DNA of 64,000 nucleotides, taken from the NCBI GenBank assembly GCA_036557705.1, contig DATBHB010000094.1:148800-212799 (forward strand), given 5' to 3'. This DNA is from VAZQ01 sp036557705 (GTDB taxonomy: Bacteria > Pseudomonadota > Alphaproteobacteria > Rhizobiales > Xanthobacteraceae). The stretch's first letter is position 1, and every line of letters starts with the position of its first letter. The notes beneath the pieces are model-generated. The model saw only the letters and a program-made list of their open reading frames with translations, was not told the origin of the DNA and did no database searches. A program made the position numbers and the translations under genes. Of this stretch, positions 16,886 through 25,403 are shown in pieces.

Positions 16886-18253
16886 ATGCAAGTTACAGAA
16901 ACAGTCTCAGAGGGTCTCACACGCGAATTCCGGGTCACGATCCCGGCAGCTGATCTCGATGCGCGGGTGACCGAGCGTTTGACGGAGCTCAAGGACACGG
17001 TCCAGTTGCGCGGGTTTCGCCCCGGCAAGGTTCCGATCAGCCATCTCCGCAAGGTTTACGGCCGCTCGGTCATGGCGGAAACGGTCGAGGCGCTCATACG
17101 GGAACTCAACGCCCAAATCGTTCAGGAGCGCGGCCTCAGGCTTGCGATGGAGCCGAAGGTCACGCTCGCAAACGAGCCAACCGAACTCGATCGCGTCATG
17201 GGCGGTCAGGCGGACCTCGCCTATACGCTGGCGCTTGAAGTGCTGCCGAAAATCGAGCTTGGCGACTTCAAGGCGCTCAAGCTTGAACGCTTGACAGCGC
17301 CCGTGACTGACGCCGAAGTGGACGAGGCGCTTGCCAGGCTCGCCGAGCAAAGCAAACCCTATGAGCCCAAGGCGGAAGGCTCAAAAGTCGAAACCGGGGA
17401 CCGGGTCCTGGTCGACTATACCGGAACGATCGGCGGCCAACCGTTCGAAGGCGGGACGGGCAGCGATGTCGGCGTCAATGTCGGCTCCGGAACTTTCATT
17501 CCCGGTTTCGAAGAGCAGCTCGTGGGAATGGCGAAGGGCGAGACCCGACCGGTAAGCGTTGCCTTTCCGGCGAGCTATCCCAATCCAGCGCTTGCCGGAA
17601 AGGAGGCCGAATTCCAGGTGACAGCAAAATCCATCGAAGCGCCAGGAACCGCGACGATCGACGACGCTTTCGCCCAATCGCTCGGATTGGAATCACTGGA
17701 GAAGCTCAAGGAAACCGTGAGCGAACGCATCTCCCGAGAGCATGCGGCCATGGGTCGTCAGAAGCTCAAGCGGCAATTGCTCGACCAACTCGATGCCATG
17801 CACAAATTCGCCGCCCCGCCGACGCTCGTCGACGACGAGTTCAAGAACGTCTGGAACACGATTGAATCGGACCTCAGGCAGCAAGGCCGCACCTTCGCCG
17901 ACGAAGGTACGACGGAAGAGAAGGCGAGGGAGGAGTACCGGACCATTGCCGAGCGCCGGGTGCGCCTTGGCTTGGTGCTCGCGGAAATCGGCGAGAAGAA
18001 CAATATCCGAGTGACCGAGGATGAGCTTTCTCGCGCGGTGGCGGAGCGCGCCCGTCAGTTCCCAGGCCGCGAGCAGGAAGTGTGGGACCATTATCGTAAA
18101 AACCCCCAGGCGCTGGCCAGCGTGCGGGCCCCCATATTCGAGGAAAAGGTGGTCGACTTCCTTGTCGAGTTGGCCAAGGTTACGGACAAGACGGTCAGCC
18201 GAGAGGAGCTTTACAAGGAAGAGGATGAGACGACTGCCCCTGCTGCCGAATAG
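16886..18253 (+). CDS. tig: Trigger factor chaperone
   Basis: Ribosome-associated peptidyl-prolyl isomerase and chaperone, 455 residues. The ribosome-binding loop GFRPGKVPISHLRKVYG lies at about residues 43-59. The FKBP domain follows at about 160-245, seen as DRVLVDYTGTIGGQPFEGG and IPGFEEQLVGM. A helical C-terminal arm domain then runs to an acidic tail. AAGGGCG precedes ATG 16886. clpP and clpX follow at short distance, the standard tig-clpP-clpX-lon order of protein quality control. Confidence 0.95.
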   Translation: MQVTETVSEGLTREFRVTIPAADLDARVTERLTELKDTVQLRGFRPGKVPISHLRKVYGRSVMAETVEALIRELNAQIVQERGLRLAMEPKVTLANEPTELDRVMGGQADLAYTLALEVLPKIELGDFKALKLERLTAPVTDAEVDEALARLAEQSKPYEPKAEGSKVETGDRVLVDYTGTIGGQPFEGGTGSDVGVNVGSGTFIPGFEEQLVGMAKGETRPVSVAFPASYPNPALAGKEAEFQVTAKSIEAPGTATIDDAFAQSLGLESLEKLKETVSERISREHAAMGRQKLKRQLLDQLDAMHKFAAPPTLVDDEFKNVWNTIESDLRQQGRTFADEGTTEEKAREEYRTIAERRVRLGLVLAEIGEKNNIRVTEDELSRAVAERARQFPGREQEVWDHYRKNPQALASVRAPIFEEKVVDFLVELAKVTDKTVSREELYKEEDETTAPAAE

Positions 18254-18358
18254 ATCGTTCACGCGCGTCTTCGACGCGCTATGCCCGCGCATGACGGTTG
18301 GGACCGCCTTGTAGCGGGAGCAAATGCGAATATATGGATGTCCCGATCTTGCTTTAGT

Positions 18359-18370
18359 CCAATATATTGG
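18359..18370. promoter_or_regulatory. AT-rich perfect palindrome upstream of clpP
   Basis: CCAATATATTGG is a perfect 12-base palindrome 62 bases before the clpP start codon in a GC-rich setting. It could be an operator half-site pair, or contain a -10 element (TATATT). No regulator is identified. Confidence 0.3.
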
Positions 18371-18432
18371 TGTCCTGCTGCAGCAAGGCCCTCAGAGCCC
18401 GTTGCGGGGCGTTAAGCGAGGCGAACTGAGCC

Positions 18433-19074
18433 ATGCGCGATCCGGTTAAGACCTATATGAACCTCGTTCCCATGGTGGTCGAGCAGACCAACCGCGGGGA
18501 GCGCGCCTATGACATCTTTTCCCGGCTGCTTAAGGAGCGGATCGTCTTCATCACCGGCCCGGTCGAGGACACGATGGCCGCCCTGGTTGTCGCGCAGCTC
18601 CTGTTCCTCGAAGCGGAGAATCCGAAGAAGGAGATCGCGATGTACATCAACTCCCCCGGAGGAGTGGTGACGTCCGGTCTTGCGATCTACGATTCGATGC
18701 AGTTTATCCGCCCGCCGGTGTCGACGCTCTGCGTGGGGCAGGCAGCATCCATGGGCTCGCTGTTGCTGGCAGCTGGCCACAAGGACATGCGCTTCGCTCT
18801 TCCTAATGCCCGCATCATGCTCCACCAGCCTTCGGGCGGGTTCCAGGGCCAGGCGACCGACATCATGCTCCACGCCCAGGAAATCTTGAACCTCAAGAAG
18901 CGCCTCAACGAGATTTATGTCCGTCATACGGGCCAGTCGCTCAAGAAAATTGAGGATGCGCTGGAACGCGACTATTTCCTCACCCCGGAAATGGCCAAGG
19001 AATGGGGCGTGATCGACAAGGTGATCGAGAAACGACCGGAGGAGGCTGCCACCCGGTTGGTGGCAAGTACCTGA
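18433..19074 (+). CDS. clpP: ATP-dependent Clp protease proteolytic subunit
   Basis: Serine protease core of ClpXP/ClpAP, assembling as two heptameric rings in the cytosol. The 213 residues contain the full catalytic triad: S106 in GQAASMGS, H131 in MLHQPSGG and D180 in ALERDYFL. The MYINSPGG strand at 70-77 forms the substrate-binding region. The stretch between tig and clpP carries an AT-rich palindrome that may be regulatory. clpX follows 271 bases downstream. Confidence 0.97.
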   Translation: MRDPVKTYMNLVPMVVEQTNRGERAYDIFSRLLKERIVFITGPVEDTMAALVVAQLLFLEAENPKKEIAMYINSPGGVVTSGLAIYDSMQFIRPPVSTLCVGQAASMGSLLLAAGHKDMRFALPNARIMLHQPSGGFQGQATDIMLHAQEILNLKKRLNEIYVRHTGQSLKKIEDALERDYFLTPEMAKEWGVIDKVIEKRPEEAATRLVAST

Positions 19075-19345
19075 TTTTTCGTCAGAATCTGGCGAAGCAT
19101 CTCTCCCGCCCGTATTCCCCGGACGACAAAAAGTCGCCACACGCCTGAATTTTCATCGTTAATCCTTCCTTGATTGGCGTTACGATATTTATATCGGCTA
19201 GCCTGCTCCCTTATGGATGGGGGGAGAGCGTGCAAAGACAGTCGAGATGTGTGACGTTTATGCTACGGACTCTTAGGTTTGGGGGCGTTATGCTGGCGGA
19301 GACGCCAACCGGAGCGCACACGCGGCGATCCGATGGAGAAGTGGA

Positions 19346-20611
19346 ATGAGCAAGGTTGGCAGCGGCGATTCGAAGAATACTCTCTACTGCTCATTCTGCG
19401 GCAAGAGCCAGCATGAGGTGCGCAAGCTGATTGCCGGGCCGACCGTGTTCATCTGCGATGAATGCGTCGAGCTGTGCATGGACATCATCCGCGAGGAGAA
19501 CAAGTCCTCGCTGGTGAAGTCGCGGGATGGAATTCCGACCCCCAAGGAAATACGCAAGGTTCTCGATGATTACGTGATCGGCCAAGATCACGCCAAGAAG
19601 GTGCTCTCGGTCGCCGTCCATAACCACTATAAGCGCCTCAACCACCAGACCAAGCACAATGATGTCGAACTGGCCAAATCGAACATCCTGCTGATCGGTC
19701 CGACGGGTTCCGGCAAGACGCTGCTGGCGCAGACGCTTGCGCGTATCCTCGATGTCCCCTTCACCATGGCGGACGCCACGACGCTCACCGAGGCAGGGTA
19801 TGTCGGCGAGGACGTGGAGAACATCATTCTCAAGCTGCTCCAATCAGCCGACTACAATGTCGAGCGGGCGCAGCGCGGCATCGTCTATATCGACGAAATC
19901 GACAAGATCAGCCGCAAGTCCGACAACCCCTCAATCACCCGCGACGTGTCCGGAGAAGGCGTTCAGCAGGCGCTGCTCAAGATCATGGAAGGCACCATCG
20001 CGAGCGTTCCGCCGCAAGGCGGCCGCAAGCATCCGCAGCAGGAATTCCTGCAGGTAGACACCACCAATATCCTGTTCGTGTGCGGCGGTGCCTTCGCAGG
20101 GCTGGAAAAGATTATCTCGGCGCGCGGCCGCTCGACTTCGATCGGCTTTGGCGCCAAGGTTATGGCGCCCGAGGACCGTAAGCAGGGAGAAATTTTCCGT
20201 GATGTCGAGCCAGAGGACCTCCTGAAATACGGCCTGATCCCCGAATTCGTCGGCCGGCTCCCCGTGGTGGCAACGCTGGAGGATCTCGACGAGGCTTCTC
20301 TCAAGCTGATCCTCACCCAGCCCAAGAATGCACTCGTCAAGCAATATCAGCGGCTGTTCGAGATGGAATCCATTGATCTTACGCTCGCCGAGGAGGCGCT
20401 GGGCGCGATTGCGCGCAAGGCGATCGATCGCAAGACCGGGGCGCGGGGTCTGCGCTCGATCATGGAAGGCATCCTGCTCGACACGATGTTCGATCTGCCG
20501 AGTCTCGAGGGAGTCGAGGAGGTCGTGATCTCGAAAGAAGTGGTGGAAGGCACTGCGCGCCCGCTTTACATCTATACCGATCGCGTCAAGGAAGCACCGG
20601 CAAGCGCCTAA
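19346..20611 (+). CDS. clpX: ATP-dependent Clp protease ATP-binding subunit ClpX
   Basis: AAA+ unfoldase partner of ClpP, 421 residues. The N-terminal zinc-binding domain has C15, C18, C37 and C40. The Walker A motif GPTGSGKT is near residues 117-124, Walker B YIDEIDKIS near 176-184, and the IGFGAKV region precedes the IGF-type ClpP contact loop. The gap to clpP (19075-19345) contains no gene and only weak promoter-like AT-rich sequence around 19170-19200, so clpX may have its own promoter. Confidence 0.97.
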   Translation: MSKVGSGDSKNTLYCSFCGKSQHEVRKLIAGPTVFICDECVELCMDIIREENKSSLVKSRDGIPTPKEIRKVLDDYVIGQDHAKKVLSVAVHNHYKRLNHQTKHNDVELAKSNILLIGPTGSGKTLLAQTLARILDVPFTMADATTLTEAGYVGEDVENIILKLLQSADYNVERAQRGIVYIDEIDKISRKSDNPSITRDVSGEGVQQALLKIMEGTIASVPPQGGRKHPQQEFLQVDTTNILFVCGGAFAGLEKIISARGRSTSIGFGAKVMAPEDRKQGEIFRDVEPEDLLKYGLIPEFVGRLPVVATLEDLDEASLKLILTQPKNALVKQYQRLFEMESIDLTLAEEALGAIARKAIDRKTGARGLRSIMEGILLDTMFDLPSLEGVEEVVISKEVVEGTARPLYIYTDRVKEAPASA

Positions 20612-20925
20612 TGCAAGGTATCGAAGTACCCGAGGCTGTTCTTCGATTCGCTCGGAGAGCGACCGCCGGTTGTTGTCAACCTACGGAGCAAGCTGGAGTT
20701 TATGGCTTGCTTGACACCCCCGACCGGCGTCGCCACCTAATGGGTCCGGGACAAAAGACGTACGAAGGACGCCAACCTTAGTGCGTTTGTTTCCGGGAGG
20801 GGTTGCTCCCATCGTGCGCACGGCGCGTTTCCAGCCGTGCTCCCTTCCCGGCCTTCCAGCACTCGATTGCAACGCCGCCAGTCGCGGGTTGCGGGAGAGG
20901 GGCACAACGATAAAGGAATTTGCCC
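20612..20925 (+). promoter_or_regulatory. lon upstream region with candidate promoter
   Basis: No gene is seen in this 314-base stretch. TTGACA at 20711-20716, preceded by GCTTGC, is followed after 17 bases by CACCTA (20734-20739) or after 19 by CCTAAT. This is compatible with a vegetative or heat-shock-type promoter. The lon ribosome-binding site AAAGGA is at 20912-20917. Confidence 0.35.
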
Positions 20926-23367
20926 ATGACCAGCGCCAAACCTCGCCCTCCGCTCGTCCCCGGTGACACCCGGACCTACCCGGTTTTGCCGTTGCGCGAC
21001 ATCGTCGTCTTTCCGCACATGATCGTGCCGCTGTTCGTCGGGCGTGAGAAGTCCATCAAGGCGCTCGAAGAAGTAATGCGCTCGGATACATTCATCCTGC
21101 TTGCCACGCAGAAGAATGCCTCCGACGACGATCCGGCGACCGGCGCGATCTACGAGACCGGCACGCTCGCAAGCGTGCTCCAACTCCTCAAGCTGCCCGA
21201 TGGCACCGTGAAGGTGCTGGTCGAGGGGGCCGCGCGTGCCCGTGTAACCCGCTACACCGACCGGGCTGAATATTACGAGGCCGGCGCCACTGTGCTCGCC
21301 GATGCCAAAGGCGAGGAGGTGGAGGCGCAGGCACTTGCCCGCTCGGTCGTGAACGAGTTCGAAAACTACGTGAAGCTCAACAAGAAGGTGTCGCCGGAGG
21401 TGGTCGGCGTCGTTCAGCAGATCGAGGACTATGCCAAGCTCGCCGACACCGTGGCTTCCCACCTGGCCGTAAAGATTCCCGACAAGCAGGGGATCCTGGA
21501 AACTCCCTCTGTGGCCGAACGGCTCGAAAAGGTGCTCGGGCTCATGGAAAGCGAGATTTCGGTTCTCCAGGTCGAAAAGCGCATCCGCACGCGCGTCAAG
21601 CGGCAGATGGAGAAGACTCAGCGCGAGTACTACCTCAACGAGCAGATGAAGGCGATCCAGAAGGAGCTCGGAGACGAGGAAGGCAAGGACGAGCTCGCCG
21701 AGATCGAGGAGAAGATCAAGCGCACCAAACTCTCCAAGGAAGCGCGCGAAAAGGCGACGCACGAGCTCAAGAAGCTGCGCCAGATGTCGCCGATGTCGGC
21801 GGAAGCAACCGTCGTGCGCAACTATCTCGACTGGCTGCTTTCGATCCCGTGGAACAAGAAGACCAAGGTCAAAAAGGACATCAAGCTCGCGCAGGAAATC
21901 CTCGATGCCGATCACTATGGACTCGAGAAGGTCAAGGAGCGCATCGTCGAGTATCTCGCGGTGCAGCAGCGCGCCAATAAGCTGACCGGCCCCATCCTGT
22001 GTCTGGTCGGTCCGCCCGGCGTTGGCAAGACCTCGCTCGGCAAGTCGATCGCCCGTGCGACCGGCCGCGAATTCGTGCGCGTGTCGCTGGGCGGCGTGCG
22101 CGACGAGGCTGAAATCCGTGGTCACCGGCGAACCTATATCGGTTCGATGCCCGGCAAGATCATTCAGTCGATGCGAAAGGCGAAGTCGTCGAACCCGCTG
22201 TTCCTGCTCGACGAGGTGGACAAGATGGGCGCCGACTTTCGCGGCGACCCGTCCTCGGCCCTGCTCGAAGTCCTCGACCCGGAGCAGAACCACACTTTCA
22301 ACGATCACTATCTAGAGGTCGATTACGACCTCTCGAGCGTGATGTTCATCACGACGGCGAATACGCTCAATATCCCGCCCGCCCTGATGGACCGCATGGA
22401 GATCATCCGGATCGCCGGCTACACCGAGGACGAGAAGGTCGAGATCGCGCGCAAGCATCTGATCCCGCACGCGATCGCCAAACACGGACTCGAGCCCAGC
22501 GAGTGGGCTATCGAGGATGACGCGCTGCTGCTCCTCATTCGGCGCTACACGCGAGAGGCAGGCGTTCGCAACCTCGAGCGAGAGCTTTCGACCTTGATCC
22601 GCAAGGCGGTGAAGGAATTGACGCTCTCGAAGGAGAAGTCGGTACTCGTCAAGGCCAGCAATGTCGCCGATTACATCGGGGTGCCGAAGTTCCGTTACGG
22701 GGAGGTCGAAGAGCAGGATCAGGTCGGCGTGGTTACCGGGCTCGCCTGGACCGACGTCGGCGGCGAATTGCTGACCATCGAAGCCGCCATGATGCCCGGT
22801 AAAGGCAAGATGACGGTCACCGGCAATCTCCGCGACGTGATGAAGGAGTCGATCTCGGCTGCCGCCTCCTACGTGCGGATGCGGGCAATCGCCTTCGGCA
22901 TCGAGCCGCCGTCCTTCGACAAGAAGGATATCCACGTCCACGTTCCGGAGGGCGCGACCCCGAAAGACGGTCCGTCGGCGGGCGTTGCCATGGTCAGTGC
23001 GATCGTCTCGGTCATGACCGGCATTCCGGTGCGCCGCGACGTCGCGATGACCGGCGAGATCACGCTGCGCGGGCGTGTGCTGCCGATCGGCGGTCTCAAG
23101 GAGAAGCTGCTCGCGGCCACCCGCGGCGGGATCAAGACGGTTCTCATTCCCGAGGAGAATGCGAAGGATCTCGTCGAGATCAACGACAGCATCAAGAAGA
23201 ACCTGGAGATCGTGCCGGTATCGCGGATGGACGAGGTGCTCTCACGCGCGCTCGTGCGCATGCCCGAGCCCATTGAATGGGACGAGGAAAAGGCGAAGCC
23301 CACCGAGACCTCGGTCACGACCGAACCGCCGGTGGAGGAGGAGTCCTCGACGCTAACCGCGCATTGA
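20926..23367 (+). CDS. lon: ATP-dependent endopeptidase La (Lon)
   Basis: Cytosolic AAA+ protease degrading misfolded and regulatory proteins; 813 residues, the normal LonA size. Domains in order are an N-terminal substrate domain (about 10-205), a coiled region rich in KRQMEKTQREYYLNEQMK-type sequence, an AAA+ domain and a protease domain. Walker A GPPGVGKTSLGKS lies near 362 and Walker B FLLDEVDKM. The catalytic serine is in PKDGPSAGVA near 683, with the partner lysine in GGLKEKLLAA near 725. ATG 20926 is chosen over an in-frame TTG two codons earlier because AAAGGA is well placed. Confidence 0.97.
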   Translation: MTSAKPRPPLVPGDTRTYPVLPLRDIVVFPHMIVPLFVGREKSIKALEEVMRSDTFILLATQKNASDDDPATGAIYETGTLASVLQLLKLPDGTVKVLVEGAARARVTRYTDRAEYYEAGATVLADAKGEEVEAQALARSVVNEFENYVKLNKKVSPEVVGVVQQIEDYAKLADTVASHLAVKIPDKQGILETPSVAERLEKVLGLMESEISVLQVEKRIRTRVKRQMEKTQREYYLNEQMKAIQKELGDEEGKDELAEIEEKIKRTKLSKEAREKATHELKKLRQMSPMSAEATVVRNYLDWLLSIPWNKKTKVKKDIKLAQEILDADHYGLEKVKERIVEYLAVQQRANKLTGPILCLVGPPGVGKTSLGKSIARATGREFVRVSLGGVRDEAEIRGHRRTYIGSMPGKIIQSMRKAKSSNPLFLLDEVDKMGADFRGDPSSALLEVLDPEQNHTFNDHYLEVDYDLSSVMFITTANTLNIPPALMDRMEIIRIAGYTEDEKVEIARKHLIPHAIAKHGLEPSEWAIEDDALLLLIRRYTREAGVRNLERELSTLIRKAVKELTLSKEKSVLVKASNVADYIGVPKFRYGEVEEQDQVGVVTGLAWTDVGGELLTIEAAMMPGKGKMTVTGNLRDVMKESISAAASYVRMRAIAFGIEPPSFDKKDIHVHVPEGATPKDGPSAGVAMVSAIVSVMTGIPVRRDVAMTGEITLRGRVLPIGGLKEKLLAATRGGIKTVLIPEENAKDLVEINDSIKKNLEIVPVSRMDEVLSRALVRMPEPIEWDEEKAKPTETSVTTEPPVEEESSTLTAH

Positions 23368-23394
23368 CGACATACGGGCGCAACCACCCTCATA

Positions 23395-23417
23395 GGGGCG
23401 GGTTTGAAACCCGCCCC
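23395..23417. repeat. Short perfect palindrome, family E copy 1
   Basis: GGGGCGGGTTT-G-AAACCCGCCCC is a perfect inverted repeat 27 bases after the lon stop. A near copy with GTAG/CTAC ends is at 41887-41915. It has no T-tract but could act as a 3' stabilising hairpin for lon. Confidence 0.75.
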
Positions 23418-23503
23418 ATGCATTCCAATTGGGGACCCACCAATGCTAATCGTGGTCTCTACTGGTTCGATGTATCGAACGCCCATTGCAAAGGATCGTC
23501 GGC

Positions 23504-24133
23504 GTGATCGATCTCTACACCTGGACGACGCCCAACGGCCGCAAAGCGTCGATTGCGCTTGAGGAGTTTGGGCTTCCCTATGAAGCGCACCCGATCGACA
23601 TCGCCAAGGGCGAGCAATTCAAGCCCGAATTCCTCAAGATCAGCCCGAATAACCGTATTCCGGCGATCATCGACCGCGATACCGGCATCGCGCTGATGGA
23701 ATCTGGCGCGATCCTGATTTATCTCGCCGAGAAGACCGGCAAACTGCTGCCGCAGCACGGAGAACCGCGCTATCGCGTCCTCGAATGGGCGATGTGGCAG
23801 ATGGGCGGGCCCGGGCCGATCTTCGGCCAGACCCATCATTTCGTCAAATACAATAAGGGCAAGGCGCCTTACGCCGAGGAACGCTTTCTCAAAGAGACGC
23901 ACCGCCTCTACGGCGTACTGGATCGGCGGCTCGCAGACCGCGAATTCGTCGCTGATGACTACTCGATCGCCGACATTCTCATCTGGCCTTGGGTGTCGCG
24001 CTACGAGTGGCAGACGATCGACCTTAATCAGTATCCCAACGTGAAACGCTGGTATGTTACGATCGCAAACCGTCCAGCAGTGCAGCGGGGCTACCATGTC
24101 CCAAAGAAGGTGCAGGAAATCCCGATGCCGTAG
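23504..24133 (+). CDS. Glutathione S-transferase family protein (YfcG/YghU-like)
   Basis: A 209-residue cytosolic protein. The N-terminal thioredoxin-like domain carries YTWTTPNGRKASI (residues 4-16), the Asn/Thr active-site style of disulfide-bond oxidoreductases of the Nu class. The glutathione-binding NNRIPAI and ESGAILIYLAEK motifs follow, then a helical domain with WAMWQMGGPGPIFGQTHHF, typical of YfcG/YghU. GTG 23504 is preferred because AAGGA is nine bases upstream; an in-frame TTG at 23486 would add six residues. Its TAG stop abuts repeat B3. The reductase role is inferred from the subfamily. Confidence 0.85.
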   Translation: MIDLYTWTTPNGRKASIALEEFGLPYEAHPIDIAKGEQFKPEFLKISPNNRIPAIIDRDTGIALMESGAILIYLAEKTGKLLPQHGEPRYRVLEWAMWQMGGPGPIFGQTHHFVKYNKGKAPYAEERFLKETHRLYGVLDRRLADREFVADDYSIADILIWPWVSRYEWQTIDLNQYPNVKRWYVTIANRPAVQRGYHVPKKVQEIPMP

Positions 24134-24135
24134 CC

Positions 24136-24212
24136 GTAGCCCGGATTGCGCGAATCATCCGGCGGAGTGCATGCGGGGGCTGCCAGTCCCATTCTCGCAA
24201 TCCGGGGCTACG
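24136..24212. repeat. Intergenic palindromic element, family B copy 3
   Basis: GTAGCCCGGATTGCGCG at the left and CGCAATCCGGGGCTACG at the right form a long hairpin. It is immediately followed by family A copy 3, so two different families are in tandem. Confidence 0.85.
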
Positions 24213-24228
24213 GCGGGCGCTTGTTTTC

Positions 24229-24372
24229 GTAGGGCGGGCCAAGGCGCAACGCGCTTCAGCGCGTGCGCCGTACCCACGCGGTCGTCAGTCGCAGAAGTGG
24301 ACCGCGTGGGCAAAATCGCGGCAAACACTGTGCGTGCGCATGCGCTACGGACGCGATTTTGCCCACCCTACG
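24229..24372. repeat. Intergenic palindromic element, family A copy 3 (diverged)
   Basis: Opens GTAGGGCGGGCCAAGGCGC and ends GATTTTGCCCACCCTACG. The arms have diverged more than in copies 1 and 2. It lies between the GST gene and tRNA-Val. Confidence 0.75.
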
Positions 24373-24426
24373 AGCCCCCGTCTTGTGCGGTTGCCCGGTT
24401 CAATACAACTGATAAGACTTAGGCCA

Positions 24427-24499
24427 GGGCGGTTAGCTCAGCTGGCAGAGCATCTCGTTTACACCGAGAGGGTCGGCGGTTCGAGTCCGTCACCGCCCA
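24427..24499 (+). tRNA. tRNA-Val (anticodon TAC)
   Basis: A 73-nt cloverleaf. The acceptor is GGGCGGT/ACCGCCC, the D-arm contains GCTCAGCTGGCAGAGC, and the anticodon stem TCTCG/CGAGA encloses TTTACAC (anticodon TAC). The T-arm is CGGCGGTTCGAGTCCGTC. The following bases are CTG, so CCA is not encoded and must be added enzymatically. Confidence 0.95.
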
Positions 24500-24571
24500 C
24501 TGGCTTTCGACGCCTGGGCGCTCCGGTCGGCTAGCAAGCGCGCCGTTGCGATTATCTAAACCAAAAGCATC

Positions 24572-24594
24572 CCGGCAGCCCGACGGGCTGCCGG
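24572..24594 (-). terminator. Hairpin terminator candidate of the HU gene
   Basis: CCGGCAGCCC and GGGCTGCCGG form a perfect 10-bp stem around three bases. It lies 34 bases past the HU stop codon on the minus strand and is followed by GATGCTTTTGG. The T-tract is short, so termination may be imperfect. Confidence 0.6.
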
Positions 24595-24627
24595 CGAGCA
24601 GGCCAATATGCTTGGTGGAGTGCGGAC

Positions 24628-24936
24628 TTAAACCGCTTCCTTGAGTTCCTTGGCCGGGCGGAAGGCGACCTTCTTGCTGGCTTTGATCTGGATCGGCTCA
24701 CCGGTTGCCGGATTGCGGCCCATCCGCGCCGCCCGCTTGCGCACCTGAAGGATGCCAAGCCCACCGATCCTGATGCGGTCGCCCTTCTTGAGGTGCTTGG
24801 TGACGAGACCGACGAGGTCCCCGAGGACGGCTTCGGTCTGCTTCTTGGACAGTTCGTGGGATTCGGCGAGATTGGCGGCGAGATGCTTTAGCGTAACCGT
24901 CGGTGATGGTTTCTTGGCAGCTGGTGCCGTGGCCAT
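24628..24936 (-). CDS. hup: HU family DNA-binding protein
   Basis: A 102-residue nucleoid protein, slightly extended at the N-terminus compared with the usual 90 (MATAPAAKKPSPTVT). The dimerisation helices are followed by the RIRIGGLGILQVRKRAARMGRNP beta-arm region with the conserved RNPATGEPI tip that intercalates in DNA, then ASKKVAFRPAKELKEAV. GAGGAGGG precedes ATG 24936. It stands on the opposite strand between tRNA-Val and tRNA-Asp, close to lon as in many proteobacteria. It could be HupB or an IHF-like paralogue, but the tip sequence fits HU. Confidence 0.93.
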   Translation of the reverse strand: MATAPAAKKPSPTVTLKHLAANLAESHELSKKQTEAVLGDLVGLVTKHLKKGDRIRIGGLGILQVRKRAARMGRNPATGEPIQIKASKKVAFRPAKELKEAV

Positions 24937-25321
24937 GGAAGACCCTCCTCGTTGCAGGCAGTGGCCGTCTCGGCCACTCAGTTACTCAGGCGGCTTGCTG
25001 GCCACCCGTCACACCAAATCGCATTTAGACGATTCGTATAGCGCCTGACCATGAGTTCCTAGCGAAAAATGTGGGTTTTTTCCGACTTTCGAACAGCTGG
25101 CGTCCCTGCTGACCCCGCTTGCGCGCGGCTGCAGGTTGCCGGCCGGGCTGTGGGCGGAAGCGAGCGCGGAGGGCAATGTCCGGAGGATCGCCGACTGCAA
25201 GCGGTGCATCGGCCTGCCGGGGGGTCGTTGCCGGACCGGGGTTGAAGAGGGGCGGACCGCTTACCGGTCCTGCTCTTCGCTTGCTTCTGACGACCGTCCG
25301 CCCTATGTGTCACCTCACGGC
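24937..25321. other. Gene-free spacer with the HU leader and a hairpin
   Basis: No credible gene is seen here. AGTGGCCG-TCT-CGGCCACT at 24960-24978 is a perfect 8-bp hairpin lying in the likely 5' leader of the HU gene, 24 to 42 bases before its start, so it may influence HU translation. The rest up to tRNA-Asp has no recognisable repeat. Confidence 0.45.
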
Positions 25322-25398
25322 GGGGGCGTAGATCAATTGGTTAGATCGTCGCCCTGTCACGGCGAAGGTTGCGGGTTCGAGCCCCGTCGCTCCCGCCA
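25322..25398 (+). tRNA. tRNA-Asp (anticodon GTC)
   Basis: A 77-nt cloverleaf. The acceptor GGGGGCG/CGCTCCC has one G-U pair, and the D-arm is GATC...GATC. The anticodon stem TCGCC/GGCGA encloses CTGTCAC (anticodon GTC). The T-arm is GCGGGTTCGAGCCCCGT and CCA is encoded. The acceptor and D-stems differ from the commonest tRNA-Asp, but all arms pair. It marks the left border of the accessory block. Confidence 0.9.
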
Positions 25399-25403
25399 GA
25401 ATC

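Noticed and set aside
20737..22308. A long open frame of over 500 codons on the minus strand, opposite lon
   Set aside because: It is the mirror of a clear Lon protein and has the repetitive composition expected from antisense reading of a GC-rich gene; no family is recognisable.
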